NCBI GenBank assembly: GCA_018652475.1
Contig: JABICB010000004.1
Location: 1-36,130 of the forward strand
Direction of reading: 5' to 3'
DNA from: an archaeon
Lineage (GTDB): Archaea > Nanobdellota > Nanobdellia > SCGC-AAA011-G17 > PNOQ01
Length of the DNA stretch: 36,130 nt
Below, piece by piece: positions 1 to 7,389 of the stretch (its first letter is position 1; the number at the start of each line of letters is the position of its first letter). The notes under the pieces are model-generated. The model was not told the origin of the DNA. It ran no database searches and saw only the letters and a program-made list of their open reading frames with translations. Both the position numbers and the translations under genes were made by a program.

Positions 1-108
1 GTTGCTTCTTCTTCAGAACTTTCTTCAGTTGCTTCTTCTTCAGAACTTTCTTCAGTTGCTTCTTCTTCAGAACTTTCTTCAGTTGCTTCTTCTTCAGAAC
101 TTTCTTCA
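1..108. repeat. Four tandem 27-bp repeats coding the acidic tail
   Basis: A 27-bp unit beginning GTTGCTTCTT is repeated without spacers at 1-27, 28-54, 55-81 and 82-108. The copies are identical as written. The unit is a multiple of three, so copy-number change keeps frame and lengthens or shortens the acidic tail of the cold-shock protein. The array may continue outside the window. Confidence 0.95.
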
Positions 109-347
109 GTTGTTTTTTCTTCTTCTGCAGGTAAATCTGTTCTTTCACTGCCTTTTTGTTCTAATACAACATTTTGAGCTTGCTTTCCTTTATCTGTATC
201 AGCTGCTTCAAATGAAACAAGATCATTTTCTCTCAAAAATACACCTTCTCCTAAAGCACTGTGATGAATAAAGTAATCTACTTCGTCTTCACCTTTGATG
301 AATCCGTAACCCTTTCTTATATTGTACCATTTTACTGTTCCTTTCAT
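1..347 (-). CDS. Cold-shock-domain protein with acidic repeat tail (C-terminus off window)
   Basis: Reading leftward from the ATG at 347, the product opens with MKGTVKWYN, then KGYGFI (RNP1-like) and DYFIHH (RNP2-like). These are the nucleic-acid-binding motifs of a CspA-type cold-shock domain, spanning about residues 1-65. Such proteins bind single-stranded RNA or DNA, often as RNA chaperones. After the domain comes a Thr/Glu/Ser-rich tail made of a nine-residue unit, TEESSEEEA, present in four copies up to the window edge. The tail is strongly acidic and probably disordered. The gene is partial: no stop codon is reached. The domain call is secure; the role of the tail is unknown. Confidence 0.9.
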   Translation of the reverse strand, partial: MKGTVKWYNIRKGYGFIKGEDEVDYFIHHSALGEGVFLRENDLVSFEAADTDKGKQAQNVVLEQKGSERTDLPAEEEKTTEESSEEEATEESSEEEATEESSEEEATEESSEEEA

Positions 348-482
348 TTTATTTCCTCAAAATTATCGGAGATTATTTTCCAATAATTTACTAACCAAAA
401 GACCAACTAATTGATTTATAAAGTTTTTGTTAAAAAATAAAAGAGATTACTTTTGTAAGATTATTTTTGTTAGGATATTCTA

Positions 483-809
483 TCACTTATTTGATAGCTC
501 TTGATATTCTTCTAATCTTCCATTTCTTCTTGCAGCACATCTAATTCCGAATTTATAACACAATGTTTCCCTCATTATTGAAACAAATCTTCCATCTAAA
601 TTTCCATAAGTTTCTATATGCTCAGAAGTTTTATTATATGCAAATATTCCTTTTTGATATTGTGCAATAGATAGTCCTGTTAACATGAATGATGCAGGAT
701 GGGCATCATTTAACAGCCCTGTAATGATCGCTCCAGTAGCCAATAAAAATCCATCTGGTGCTATTTCTATTGGTTTATACAAATTATCTATTAGTTCAAT
801 TAATCCCAT
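483..809 (-). CDS. Unrecognised 108-aa protein
   Basis: I do not recognise this family. The 108-residue product has a hydrophobic central stretch (about residues 20-50, Gly/Ala/Leu/Ile-rich, containing LLATGAIITGLL) and a basic, cysteine-containing C-terminal third (IRCAARRNGR). It could be a small membrane-associated or compact globular protein. A TATA-like GATATATTAATT on the minus strand lies about 25 nt upstream of the ATG at 809 and there is no Shine-Dalgarno sequence, consistent with leaderless expression. It lies between the cold-shock gene and another small minus-strand gene; no functional inference follows from that. Confidence 0.6.
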   Translation of the reverse strand: MGLIELIDNLYKPIEIAPDGFLLATGAIITGLLNDAHPASFMLTGLSIAQYQKGIFAYNKTSEHIETYGNLDGRFVSIMRETLCYKFGIRCAARRNGRLEEYQELSNK

Positions 810-858
810 TTTCTTCAGTTATTGGAACTAATTAATATATCTTTTCAATTTGCATTCT

Positions 859-1077
859 TTAGCTATCAATAATTTTATATCCTCTTTCTTCAAGAACTTC
901 AAAAAGTTTATCCATATCTAATTGGTAACTGTCATCAGCCCCTTTATCCTGTAGGGTGGATGAAGGATAAAATTCCATTTTTCCATCATATGATCTTTTA
1001 GTGTGTGCCAAAATTTTGTGTTCTACAACCCGATCACCTTCATCCATCATGGATTCTAATCTTGTTGTAACTGCCAA
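859..1077 (-). CDS. Unrecognised small protein (63-72 aa)
   Basis: The family is not recognised. The frame runs from a TTG at 1077, directly after an in-frame TGA; the first ATGs are at 1050 and 1047, giving products of 63 or 62 residues. The product is soluble and charged, with a C-terminal helix-like segment (MDKLFEVLEERGYKII) similar in feel to small regulatory or antitoxin-like proteins, but nothing supports a specific function. The 5' end abuts the relic of an Lrp-type gene on the other strand, so its start may lie at a rearrangement junction. Coding status is moderately supported by typical codon use and length. Confidence 0.45.
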   Translation of the reverse strand: MAVTTRLESMMDEGDRVVEHKILAHTKRSYDGKMEFYPSSTLQDKGADDSYQLDMDKLFEVLEERGYKIIDS

Positions 1078-1262
1078 ATACTTTCAACATAATAAGGGTA
1101 GTTGGAGATTGGAAATTAGAAGTTGAAATACTAACTAAAGAATACAAAGAAGTTGAAGAAATAACGAGAAATCTTTATGACAATTTTTCAGAAAACATAA
1201 GAAATGTCAAATTATTTGTCATAAGTAAGGAACAGTTTTATCCAGAGATAATTAATCAATAA
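1071..1262 (+). pseudogene. Relic of an Lrp/AsnC-family regulator (C-terminal ligand-binding domain)
   Basis: An open frame without any start codon runs from just after a TAA at 1068 to the TAA at 1260. It encodes about 63 residues including RVVGDWKLEVEI and a segment ending LFVISKEQFYPE. This matches the shape of the Lrp/AsnC C-terminal (RAM) domain: a V-G-x-W-x-L-E-x-E strand, a helix, then a final strand ending with K-E. The N-terminal helix-turn-helix half is absent; upstream sequence is occupied by an unrelated minus-strand gene. I read it as the 3' remnant of a broken gene. A standalone RAM-domain protein with a non-standard start is the alternative. Confidence 0.6.
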
Positions 1263-1271
1263 ATTTATATT
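1262..1271 (+). promoter_or_regulatory. TATA box of DNA ligase gene
   Basis: AATTTATATT lies about 24 nt upstream of the ATG at 1295. There is no Shine-Dalgarno sequence between them, so the transcript is probably leaderless. Confidence 0.55.
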
Positions 1272-1294
1272 AAATCAAATTCAAACAAACAATT

Positions 1295-2971
1295 ATGGAT
1301 TATTCAAACCTAACAAATACTTACAGGGAATTAGAAGCAACTACAAAAAGGTTAGAAAAAACAGAAATAATTTCAGAACTTCTTAAGAAAACTAAAGAAA
1401 AAGAACTAAATCAAATTATTTACCTACTTCAAGGAAAAGCATTTCCAAAATGGGATGAAAGAAAGACAGGAATGTCTTCAAGATTAGTTTTGAAAGCAAT
1501 AAATTCTGCAACAGGTATCTCCACAACAGATTTAGAGAAAGAGTGGGTAAAAAAAGGAGATTTAGGGAATGTAGTTGAAGAACAAATAAAAAAAGTAAAA
1601 CAAACTTCATTATTCAAAACAAAATTAACAATAGATAAAGTTTTCAAGAATATTCAAAAACTTGCAGAATTAGAAGGAAAGGGGACAGTAACTAAAAAAA
1701 TACAATATATAATAGAATTACTTACTTCTGCAGAACCAGAAGAATCAAAATATATCATAAGGACAGTAATTGAAGATTTACGGATTGGTGTAAAAGACGG
1801 AGTAATAAAAGATTCAATTGCCAAAGCATTTTCAAAAGAACCAATACAGATAGAAAAAGCATATAATTTAACAAATGATTTTGCAGAAGTAGCTATGGCT
1901 GCAAAGAATAACAAATTATCAGATTTAAAAATGCAAGTTGGAAAACCGATTAATCCTATGTTGGCCATAAAAGTAGAAAATATAGAAGAGGGATTCAAAG
2001 CAGTAGGGATGCCTGCACAGGCGGAATATAAATTAGATGGATTCAGATTGCAAATTCACAAAAATAATTCCGAAATAAATCTATTTACTAGAAAATTAGA
2101 AAATGTAACAAAACAGTTTGAAGAGATATTACTTATAATAAAATCTAATATAAAATTAAAAAAATGCATTTTAGATGCAGAACTAGTAGGATACAGCCCA
2201 AAAACAAATAAATATTTACCTTTCCAACATATATCTCAACGAGTAAGGAGAAAATATAATATTGAAGCGATGGCAAAAGAAGTGCCAGTTGAAATAAATG
2301 TATTTGATATTATGTGTAAGGGGGAAACTTCATTGTTAGATCTTTCACAAGAAAAAAGAAGGGAAATTTTAGAAGAAATAATAATTGAAGAGAAACATAA
2401 AATTATTTTAACTAATAAGATAATTACAGAGAATAAAAAAGAGCTTGAAAAATTCTATAAAGAATCATTAAAAAAAGGAAATGAGGGTGTAATGATAAAA
2501 AGCACAGACTCAAATTATGTCCCGGGCAGAAGAGTCGGAGGCTGGGTAAAATTAAAACCTATTCAAGAAACATTAGATTTAGTTATAACTGGCGCAGAGT
2601 GGGGCGAAGGAAAACGTGCAAATTGGTTAAGTTCACTAACAATATCTTGCAAAGAAGGGGATGAATTTTTAGAGATTGGAAAAGTGGGGACTGGAATTAG
2701 AGAAAAAGAAAATGAAGAAGGATTAAGTTTTTCTCAAATAACAAAAGAGTTAGAACCACTAATCATTTCAAAGAAAGGGAAGGAAGTAAAATTAGAACCA
2801 AAATTAATTTTAGAAATTGCTTATGAAGAAATTCAGAACTCTAATAATTATAATTCAAAATATGCATTAAGATTTCCAAGGGTTCTAAAAATTAGAAATG
2901 ATTTGTCATTAAACGACGTTGATGACTTAGAAAGAGTAGAAAAAATTTACAAAAAACAGAGAAAGATTTAA
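1295..2971 (+). CDS. lig: ATP-dependent DNA ligase (archaeal LigB/Lig1 type)
   Basis: The 558-residue product has the length and order of archaeal replicative DNA ligases: an N-terminal DNA-binding domain (about 1-210), a nucleotidyltransferase domain with motif I KLDG (catalytic lysine K246, which becomes adenylated), and a C-terminal OB-fold. Downstream landmarks are LDAELVG (motif III-like), EGVMIKS (motif IV) and GGWVKLKP (motif V, the KxK box). The enzyme seals nicks and joins Okazaki fragments using ATP. The ATG at 1295 follows a TATA box at leaderless spacing. It appears to be a single-gene unit, followed by the TrmB-type regulator with its own promoter. Confidence 0.95.
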   Translation: MDYSNLTNTYRELEATTKRLEKTEIISELLKKTKEKELNQIIYLLQGKAFPKWDERKTGMSSRLVLKAINSATGISTTDLEKEWVKKGDLGNVVEEQIKKVKQTSLFKTKLTIDKVFKNIQKLAELEGKGTVTKKIQYIIELLTSAEPEESKYIIRTVIEDLRIGVKDGVIKDSIAKAFSKEPIQIEKAYNLTNDFAEVAMAAKNNKLSDLKMQVGKPINPMLAIKVENIEEGFKAVGMPAQAEYKLDGFRLQIHKNNSEINLFTRKLENVTKQFEEILLIIKSNIKLKKCILDAELVGYSPKTNKYLPFQHISQRVRRKYNIEAMAKEVPVEINVFDIMCKGETSLLDLSQEKRREILEEIIIEEKHKIILTNKIITENKKELEKFYKESLKKGNEGVMIKSTDSNYVPGRRVGGWVKLKPIQETLDLVITGAEWGEGKRANWLSSLTISCKEGDEFLEIGKVGTGIREKENEEGLSFSQITKELEPLIISKKGKEVKLEPKLILEIAYEEIQNSNNYNSKYALRFPRVLKIRNDLSLNDVDDLERVEKIYKKQRKI

Positions 2972-2997
2972 AAAACAAATCGTAAATGACAGCAATC

Positions 2998-3009
2998 TTT
3001 ATATATGCT
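2998..3009 (+). promoter_or_regulatory. TATA box of TrmB-type regulator
   Basis: CTTTATATATGC lies about 75 nt upstream of the regulator's ATG, predicting a 5' leader of about 50 nt. The leader carries two overlapping dyads and a Shine-Dalgarno site GGGAGGGT at 3067-3074. Confidence 0.6.
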
Positions 3010-3011
3010 AC

Positions 3012-3049
3012 AAGTAATAGGGTACTTATTAGTCATAAAAAACTAATAA
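3012..3049. promoter_or_regulatory. Overlapping inverted repeats at the TrmB-type promoter (candidate operator)
   Basis: Two perfect dyads overlap. AAGTA (3012-3016) pairs with TACTT (3023-3027) across a 6-nt spacer. TTATTAGT (3026-3033) pairs with ACTAATAA (3042-3049) across an 8-nt loop. They sit immediately downstream of the TATA box, around the expected transcription start, where archaeal repressors often bind. TrmB-family proteins usually bind palindromes and commonly autoregulate; that link here is inference. Confidence 0.45.
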
Positions 3050-3082
3050 AAAAAAGAGGCAAACTCGGGAGGGTTTAATAAT

Positions 3083-3886
3083 ATGATTGTGGAAGAAGGA
3101 TTTTTAAATAAACTACGTCAACATTTCAATTTAAATTTATATGAGGTGCGAATTTGGACAGCACTATTATCAAGGGGTGTAGCAACAGCAGGAGAATTAT
3201 CCGACATTGGAGATGTTCCACGATCCAGAACTTATGATATTCTCGAGTCTTTAGAAAAAAAAGGATTTGTCGTTATGAAGTTAGGAAAGCCAATAAAATA
3301 TTTGGCAGTCGAACCAACAGAAGTTGTAGAGAGAGTAAAGAAATCTATAAAGAAAGAATCCGATTCAAATATTCAAAAATTAAAAGAATTATCTACTACG
3401 GATGTTTTAGCAGAATTATCAAATTTACATAAACAAGGTATTGAGTTTGTAGAACCTACTGATTTATCTGGTTCAATAAAAGGCAGACATAATATTTACA
3501 CACAGTTAGAAACTATGGTAAGCAATGCAGACAAGTCTGTTACTATTGTTACAACTGCAAAAGGTTTACCAAGAAAAGCAGAAGCATTATCTCATTTATT
3601 TGGAAAATTATCTAAGAAAGGCGTTTCAATTAGAATAGCCGCACCAAAGGATGAAAACAATACAACTCACTTCGAAGAACTTTCAAAAGTTGCAGATATA
3701 AAACATATGTCTGGGATGGATGCAAGATTTGTAATTGTAGATGGAAAAGAAGTATTATTTATGGTAACAGATGATAAAGAAATACACCCTTCTTATGATG
3801 TGGGAGTATGGATTAAAGCACCATTTTTTGCAAAGGCATTAGAAAATATGTCAAATTCACATTGGGATGCAGCTCCAATTAACTGA
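3083..3886 (+). CDS. TrmB-family transcriptional regulator
   Basis: The 267-residue product begins with a winged helix-turn-helix (about residues 17-80; LNLYEVRIWTALLSRG and the recognition segment VPRSRTYDILESLEKKGFV), followed by a coiled linker. The C-terminal part (about 125-265) resembles the phospholipase-D-like effector domain of TrmB proteins (KGRHNIYTQLETMV, then RFVIVDGKEVLFMV). In TrmB itself this kind of region senses sugars; the ligand here cannot be told. It has its own TATA box, a structured leader and a strong Shine-Dalgarno site. It is monocistronic or reads into the tiny zinc-ribbon gene. The downstream transporter could be a target, but that is speculation. Confidence 0.9.
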   Translation: MIVEEGFLNKLRQHFNLNLYEVRIWTALLSRGVATAGELSDIGDVPRSRTYDILESLEKKGFVVMKLGKPIKYLAVEPTEVVERVKKSIKKESDSNIQKLKELSTTDVLAELSNLHKQGIEFVEPTDLSGSIKGRHNIYTQLETMVSNADKSVTIVTTAKGLPRKAEALSHLFGKLSKKGVSIRIAAPKDENNTTHFEELSKVADIKHMSGMDARFVIVDGKEVLFMVTDDKEIHPSYDVGVWIKAPFFAKALENMSNSHWDAAPIN

Positions 3887-3927
3887 GCTACCAATACATT
3901 TAATAACTAATTCTTTTTTATTTTGTT

Positions 3928-4041
3928 ATGGTAAAATGTTCTAACTGTAATGAAAAAATTGAAGAAACTTTTTTAGGAAAGATTAAAGGAACTTTCATAA
4001 AAGGAAAACCTATATGTAGTAAGTGCCAAAAGAAAGAATAA
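3928..4041 (+). CDS. 37-aa zinc-ribbon-like microprotein
   Basis: A short frame, ATG at 3928 to TAA at 4039, encodes 37 residues with CSNC at positions 4-7 and CSKC at 30-33, separated by a lysine-rich loop. Two C-x-x-C knuckles 22 residues apart are the pattern of a single-zinc ribbon. Such microproteins are common in small archaeal genomes and may bind nucleic acid or protein. No family name can be given. It sits 41 nt after the TrmB-type gene and 32 nt before the DMT transporter on the same strand. Confidence 0.6.
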   Translation: MVKCSNCNEKIEETFLGKIKGTFIKGKPICSKCQKKE

Positions 4042-4073
4042 ATTTTTAAAGAACTATTTCTAAAATTCAATTA

Positions 4074-4967
4074 ATGAAACATAAAAAAGAGATGTATGCA
4101 ATTATTATTGCAAGTGTTTTAACTGGATTAGTGGGTTTACTTGTAAAACTAATAGGTACAGAAATTCATCCATTAACTTTGGCATTTTATAGGATTGCAG
4201 TAGGTGGACTATTTTTAGCAATAGCATTACCATCCTTTGATCCAGATTTTCATAAACCAAGAAAGGGAGATATCAAATTATTTGCAGTTGCAGGATTATT
4301 ATTGGCAGCATCACTATCTTCATTTGTTTTCGCATTATCAATAAGTTCGGTATCCGAAGTTATGTTAATAACTTCAACTTACATATTTTTTGTAGCAATT
4401 TTTGCATCATTATTTTTAAAAGAAAAACTAAAACATAAACACATTTTAGCATTAATATTAATCTTGATTGGTATGTTTATAATCAATCCAATCAGTTCAG
4501 GAATGTCAATTTTAGGTTTAATTATTGCCTTAACTAATGCAATGATCCATGCAGGACTATTAGTATATATGAAATACGAAGGAAAACGCCACAAGTCTAG
4601 CGCAATAGTTTGGATATTATTATGTGCTACTTTATTCCTATTACCTGCCCCCTTCATATTTGGATTTGGAAATATAATAAAAGTTTTACCTCTTTTGTTA
4701 GTATTGGGAATTGTTTCAACAGCAGTAACATATACCTTACTATCATTTGGTTTAAGAAAAATAAGTGCAGATTCTGTAGCAATACTACAACTATCAATAA
4801 CTCCAATAACTGCAATACTTTTAGCGATTATATTCCTACAAGAGAGATTATCGGATAGGACTGTAATTGGCGGAACATTTATTTTATTGGGTGGAATAAG
4901 TTTGATTTATTCATTAGCTAAGTTTAAATCATTTTTACAAGAGAGATTACATGTAGCCCCACATTAA
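4074..4967 (+). CDS. DMT-superfamily (EamA) transporter
   Basis: The 297-residue integral membrane protein has about ten hydrophobic segments arranged as two EamA repeats of roughly 140 residues. The first begins YAIIIASVLTGLVGLLVKLI, and ITPITAILLAIIFLQERLS in the second repeat is a hallmark EamA helix. The end of the first repeat (ASLFLKEKL) has the matching hallmark. Members of the drug/metabolite transporter superfamily export or import small metabolites across the cytoplasmic membrane; the substrate cannot be read from sequence. Its stop codon overlaps the last codons of the convergent DUF4160-like gene by 4 nt. Confidence 0.9.
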   Translation: MKHKKEMYAIIIASVLTGLVGLLVKLIGTEIHPLTLAFYRIAVGGLFLAIALPSFDPDFHKPRKGDIKLFAVAGLLLAASLSSFVFALSISSVSEVMLITSTYIFFVAIFASLFLKEKLKHKHILALILILIGMFIINPISSGMSILGLIIALTNAMIHAGLLVYMKYEGKRHKSSAIVWILLCATLFLLPAPFIFGFGNIIKVLPLLLVLGIVSTAVTYTLLSFGLRKISADSVAILQLSITPITAILLAIIFLQERLSDRTVIGGTFILLGGISLIYSLAKFKSFLQERLHVAPH

Positions 4968-5311
4968 ATACTATACTCTCCAGTATGGAATACTTCTTCA
5001 ATTCTATTTTGAATTTTTTCAGAATTATTAATCAAATGATTTTTTAATTTTTTAGGTAATCTTTTTTGATCTAATTCAATTATTTTGTTAGATTCAAAAC
5101 TTACCCTATAAATTTGTTCATTATTTTTTTTAATGTGGCAATGGTATGGGTGATGTTCTGCTCTAAACTGACCAACTACCTCTTCACCAGGATATGCATA
5201 TATTTTATATTTTTCAACTGGTTTTAAGATTATAATGCCCATACACTCTCCCGAGATATTAGATAACTCTCTACCTAGTTCAACTTCCATTATTTTCTGT
5301 TCTAATGCCAT
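4964..5311 (-). CDS. DUF4160-like small protein
   Basis: The 115-residue product contains a histidine cluster EHHPYHCHI at about residue 52, then a strand-rich section, the segment KRLPKKLKNHLI, and a C-terminal helix. The order histidine motif, beta strands, leucine-proline-lysine segment, helix resembles DUF4160 proteins (H-x-P-P-H-x-H), which occur in toxin-antitoxin-like contexts in bacteria. The resemblance is by eye only, and the N-terminal 45 residues do not fit the short DUF4160 domain. The ATG at 5311 is followed by a well-formed N-terminus. Convergent with the transporter; no operon partner. Confidence 0.55.
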   Translation of the reverse strand: MALEQKIMEVELGRELSNISGECMGIIILKPVEKYKIYAYPGEEVVGQFRAEHHPYHCHIKKNNEQIYRVSFESNKIIELDQKRLPKKLKNHLINNSEKIQNRIEEVFHTGEYSI

Positions 5312-5413
5312 ACAAAATAGAAAAAATAGCTCTTTTTAAAAGTAATCATTAATAATAATTAAAGATAAAAAGTAGTAAATCTTATAAATAAAACTCTGGC
5401 TATTAAATCATAT

Positions 5414-5499
5414 GAGGGGGTGCCGGAGTCTGGTCAAACGGGCAGGACTTAAGATCCTGTGGCTTAGTGCCTACGAGGGTTCGAATCCCTTCCCCCTCA
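5414..5499 (+). tRNA. tRNA-Leu (TAA)
   Basis: Acceptor stem GAGGGGG pairs with CCCCCTC. The anticodon stem-loop is CAGGA-CTTAAGA-TCCTG with anticodon TAA. A long class II variable arm (TGGCTTAGTGCCTAC region) and a TTCGAAT T-loop follow. Discriminator base is A, as expected for leucine. The CCA end is not encoded. A T-run follows at 5501-5510. Confidence 0.95.
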
Positions 5500-5500
5500 T

Positions 5501-5511
5501 TCTTTTTTTTT
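5501..5511 (+). terminator. T-tract after tRNA-Leu
   Basis: TCTTTTTTTTT directly follows the tRNA-Leu 3' end; archaeal RNA polymerase terminates at such U-tracts. It separates tRNA-Leu from the tRNA-Thr gene 3 nt further on. Confidence 0.45.
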
Positions 5512-5514
5512 CAT

Positions 5515-5587
5515 GCCTTGGTAGCTTAGTTGGTAGAGCACTGCATTGGTAATGCAGAGGTCGTGGGTTCGACTCCCATCCAAGGCT
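5515..5587 (+). tRNA. tRNA-Thr (GGT)
   Basis: Acceptor stem GCCTTGG pairs with CCAAGGC. The anticodon stem-loop is CTGCA-TTGGTAA-TGCAG with anticodon GGT. The T-arm is GTGGG-TTCGACT-CCCAT. Length is 73 nt with discriminator T; CCA is not encoded. The bacterial-type ThrRS at 28353-30056 would charge it. Confidence 0.95.
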
Positions 5588-5600
5588 TCATTAAGAAAGA

Positions 5601-5611
5601 TATTTATATAA
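5601..5611 (+). promoter_or_regulatory. TATA box of the pilus locus
   Basis: TATTTATATAA lies about 20-25 nt upstream of the first pilin-like gene's ATG at 5630, with no Shine-Dalgarno site between, so the operon's first message is probably leaderless. Confidence 0.55.
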
Positions 5612-5629
5612 GTAAAAATAAATATTGTT

Positions 5630-6319
5630 ATGAATAAGAGAGGTCAGTTCTATATAATTACTGTATTGATAATAGCAATGGCTACTTTCGCAATTACTGC
5701 AGAATCAAATACAATAAAAAAAAGTAAATTATTTGAAGATTTTTCTCCCGTTTCAGAAAATTATGTTAAGGAAAGTACAAAGGCAATAAACTTAGCAATT
5801 AAGAATGAAGAAGTTGACTCGATTGATACAAATTTAGAAAATTTTACAAAATCTTTTTTGAACTATGCAAAACAAAGAGATCCTTCTATTGAATTAGTTT
5901 ATGTTTTCAAAGATGGCGATGATATAATTGTAAAAAATTATTTAACTTCTTCAAATGTCAATTATCATAATACTACTATCTTTCCGGCAGGAGAAGAGGT
6001 TTTACAAGCAATAACATTAGAAGTTGGAGGAAAAGAATTTTCACATCAAACTCCTGTTAGTGTAGAAGATATGGGGAAAACTTGGTACACTTATAATGGT
6101 GCTGGTACTGTTCAAGAAATGAATTTAAGTGTAGGGGGAATTGCACATAATTTCGATTTAGCTTCTGGACCAGATTTCAAAGTGATAATCAGATCAGCAA
6201 CTAACTCTCAAGAAATAACTTTAGGGGACGGGACAGAAGAATGGGTTCCAAAATCAAAAGAAAGAGGAGGTTTGTTGGGAAAAGTTTTTGAAGTAGTACA
6301 ACAATTTATAACTAAATGA
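5630..6319 (+). CDS. Pilin-like protein 1
   Basis: The 229-residue product has a short basic leader MNKRG followed by a hydrophobic helix (about residues 6-24, FYIITVLIIAMATFAI). This is the layout of archaeal class III signal peptides, cut after K/R-G by a prepilin peptidase so that the helix packs into a filament core. The remaining part is a large extracytoplasmic domain with NFT and NTT sequons. It opens the locus, and its stop overlaps the next start by 4 nt (ATGA), implying translational coupling. The size suggests a minor or tip pilin rather than the major subunit. No prepilin peptidase gene is in the window. Confidence 0.7.
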   Translation: MNKRGQFYIITVLIIAMATFAITAESNTIKKSKLFEDFSPVSENYVKESTKAINLAIKNEEVDSIDTNLENFTKSFLNYAKQRDPSIELVYVFKDGDDIIVKNYLTSSNVNYHNTTIFPAGEEVLQAITLEVGGKEFSHQTPVSVEDMGKTWYTYNGAGTVQEMNLSVGGIAHNFDLASGPDFKVIIRSATNSQEITLGDGTEEWVPKSKERGGLLGKVFEVVQQFITK

Positions 6320-6843
6320 AATCAAAAAAAGGTATATCTCCTTTAATAGGTTGGATATTATTAATTGGATTCGCAGTAGCAATGGCAAGTTTTGTCGGAA
6401 CGTGGATGATAGATCAAACTAGGAATATTGAATTTCCAGGAGAAGGGCCAGATATGTATTGCGATAGTATTAAATTATCTGCAGTGCATATAGAAAGGGC
6501 AGCAGATAATTCTACAGTAAATTTCGAATTAAAAAATACTGGCAATTTTAAGATTGATCAATTTACAGTTGGAAGAGATACAGCTAGTATGGTTGATGAA
6601 TGGTGTTTGGAACAAAATATAAATTTAATGCCCGGCAGTGTATTCAATTTTAATTTAAGTGCAAATGAGGATTTTATGAGTGGGGCAGGATATGCTGTAT
6701 GTGGAAATTATCTTGGATCAGCAAATAGTAAAATAGTAACAAAAATTACTTTTGTACCTTGGATAAAAATTGATGAGGAATTTATGCACTGTTCAAAACA
6801 GAAATTAATATTAATGATGGAGCATACAGATTTAAATAACTAA
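6316..6843 (+). CDS. Archaeal type IV pilin-like protein 2
   Basis: The 175-residue product starts MKSKKG then ISPLIGWILLIGFAVAMASF, the canonical archaeal pilin N-terminus (K-K-G followed by I-S-P and a helix, as in Pfam archaeal pilin families). Cleavage is expected after G6. The globular part contains cysteines in MYCDS, EWCLEQ, YAVCGNY and MHCSKQ and a short beta-rich region typical of N-terminal-helix pilins with immunoglobulin-like C-terminal folds. It overlaps pilin 1 by 4 nt and is separated from pilin 3 by 1 nt. Confidence 0.85.
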   Translation: MKSKKGISPLIGWILLIGFAVAMASFVGTWMIDQTRNIEFPGEGPDMYCDSIKLSAVHIERAADNSTVNFELKNTGNFKIDQFTVGRDTASMVDEWCLEQNINLMPGSVFNFNLSANEDFMSGAGYAVCGNYLGSANSKIVTKITFVPWIKIDEEFMHCSKQKLILMMEHTDLNN

Positions 6844-6844
6844 A

Positions 6845-7306
6845 ATGAAAAGAAGTGAAAAAAAAGCAATAAGTCCTTTATTGGCAACAGTAATGTTGAT
6901 AGCATTCGTATTAGTTCTAGCAATTTTAGTTTGGTTCTGGTATTCAGGAGTGATTGGAGATTATACTGAAAAAAGTGGAATTGGGGGGGATCAAATATGT
7001 GCACAAGATGTAAGTTTCATAATTAGTTCTGCATGTAATAATGCTGACTCAGTAATAATTGGAGTAGAGAATCCGGGAAGAACCCATATAATAAGTTTTA
7101 AAGTAGTTATTAATGGGGATACAGTAGAAACAAAAGAAACAAGCACTGGAGTTCAGATGGGAGTAACTGCTCAAATAAGTGCTACGTATAATGCAACAGC
7201 AATGGGTACTGTTCAAACAGTAAAATTAATTCCAATGATATTTTCTCAGGGATATACTACTGAATGTACTGAAAATATACAAACAGCGAATGTAATTTCG
7301 TGTTAA
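6845..7306 (+). CDS. Archaeal type IV pilin-like protein 3
   Basis: The 153-residue product has leader MKRSEKKA, then ISPLLATVMLIAFVLVLAIL. Here alanine replaces the usual glycine at the cleavage position, which archaeal prepilin peptidases can tolerate. The C-terminal half shares recognisable segments with the next pilin (ATYNATA, then TVKLIP and a cysteine pair near the C-terminus), so the two are likely paralogues. The final residue region ends NVISC. It is followed by a promoter for the next pilin gene. Confidence 0.85.
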   Translation: MKRSEKKAISPLLATVMLIAFVLVLAILVWFWYSGVIGDYTEKSGIGGDQICAQDVSFIISSACNNADSVIIGVENPGRTHIISFKVVINGDTVETKETSTGVQMGVTAQISATYNATAMGTVQTVKLIPMIFSQGYTTECTENIQTANVISC

Positions 7307-7318
7307 GTTCACCAAAAC

Positions 7319-7330
7319 CTTTAAATATCT
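7319..7330 (+). promoter_or_regulatory. Internal promoter for the candidate major pilin
   Basis: CTTTAAATATCT is a good TATA box about 70 nt upstream of the ATG at 7390. It implies a leader of roughly 40 nt ending in the strongest Shine-Dalgarno sequence seen here. Confidence 0.6.
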
Positions 7331-7376
7331 TGTAATCAAATTTTCTATAATATTATTAAAAAACCAATGATAAAAA

Positions 7377-7384
7377 GGAGGTGA
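7377..7384 (+). promoter_or_regulatory. Strong Shine-Dalgarno site of candidate major pilin
   Basis: GGAGGTGA, five bases before the ATG at 7390, is a full match to the usual archaeal 16S 3' tail complement. Most genes in the window lack such a site, so this one is marked for high translation. Confidence 0.7.
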
Positions 7385-7389
7385 AATAA

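Noticed and set aside
1-108. Tandem 27-bp repeats as a CRISPR array
   Set aside because: The repeats are head-to-tail with no spacers, and they encode an in-frame acidic peptide of the cold-shock protein.
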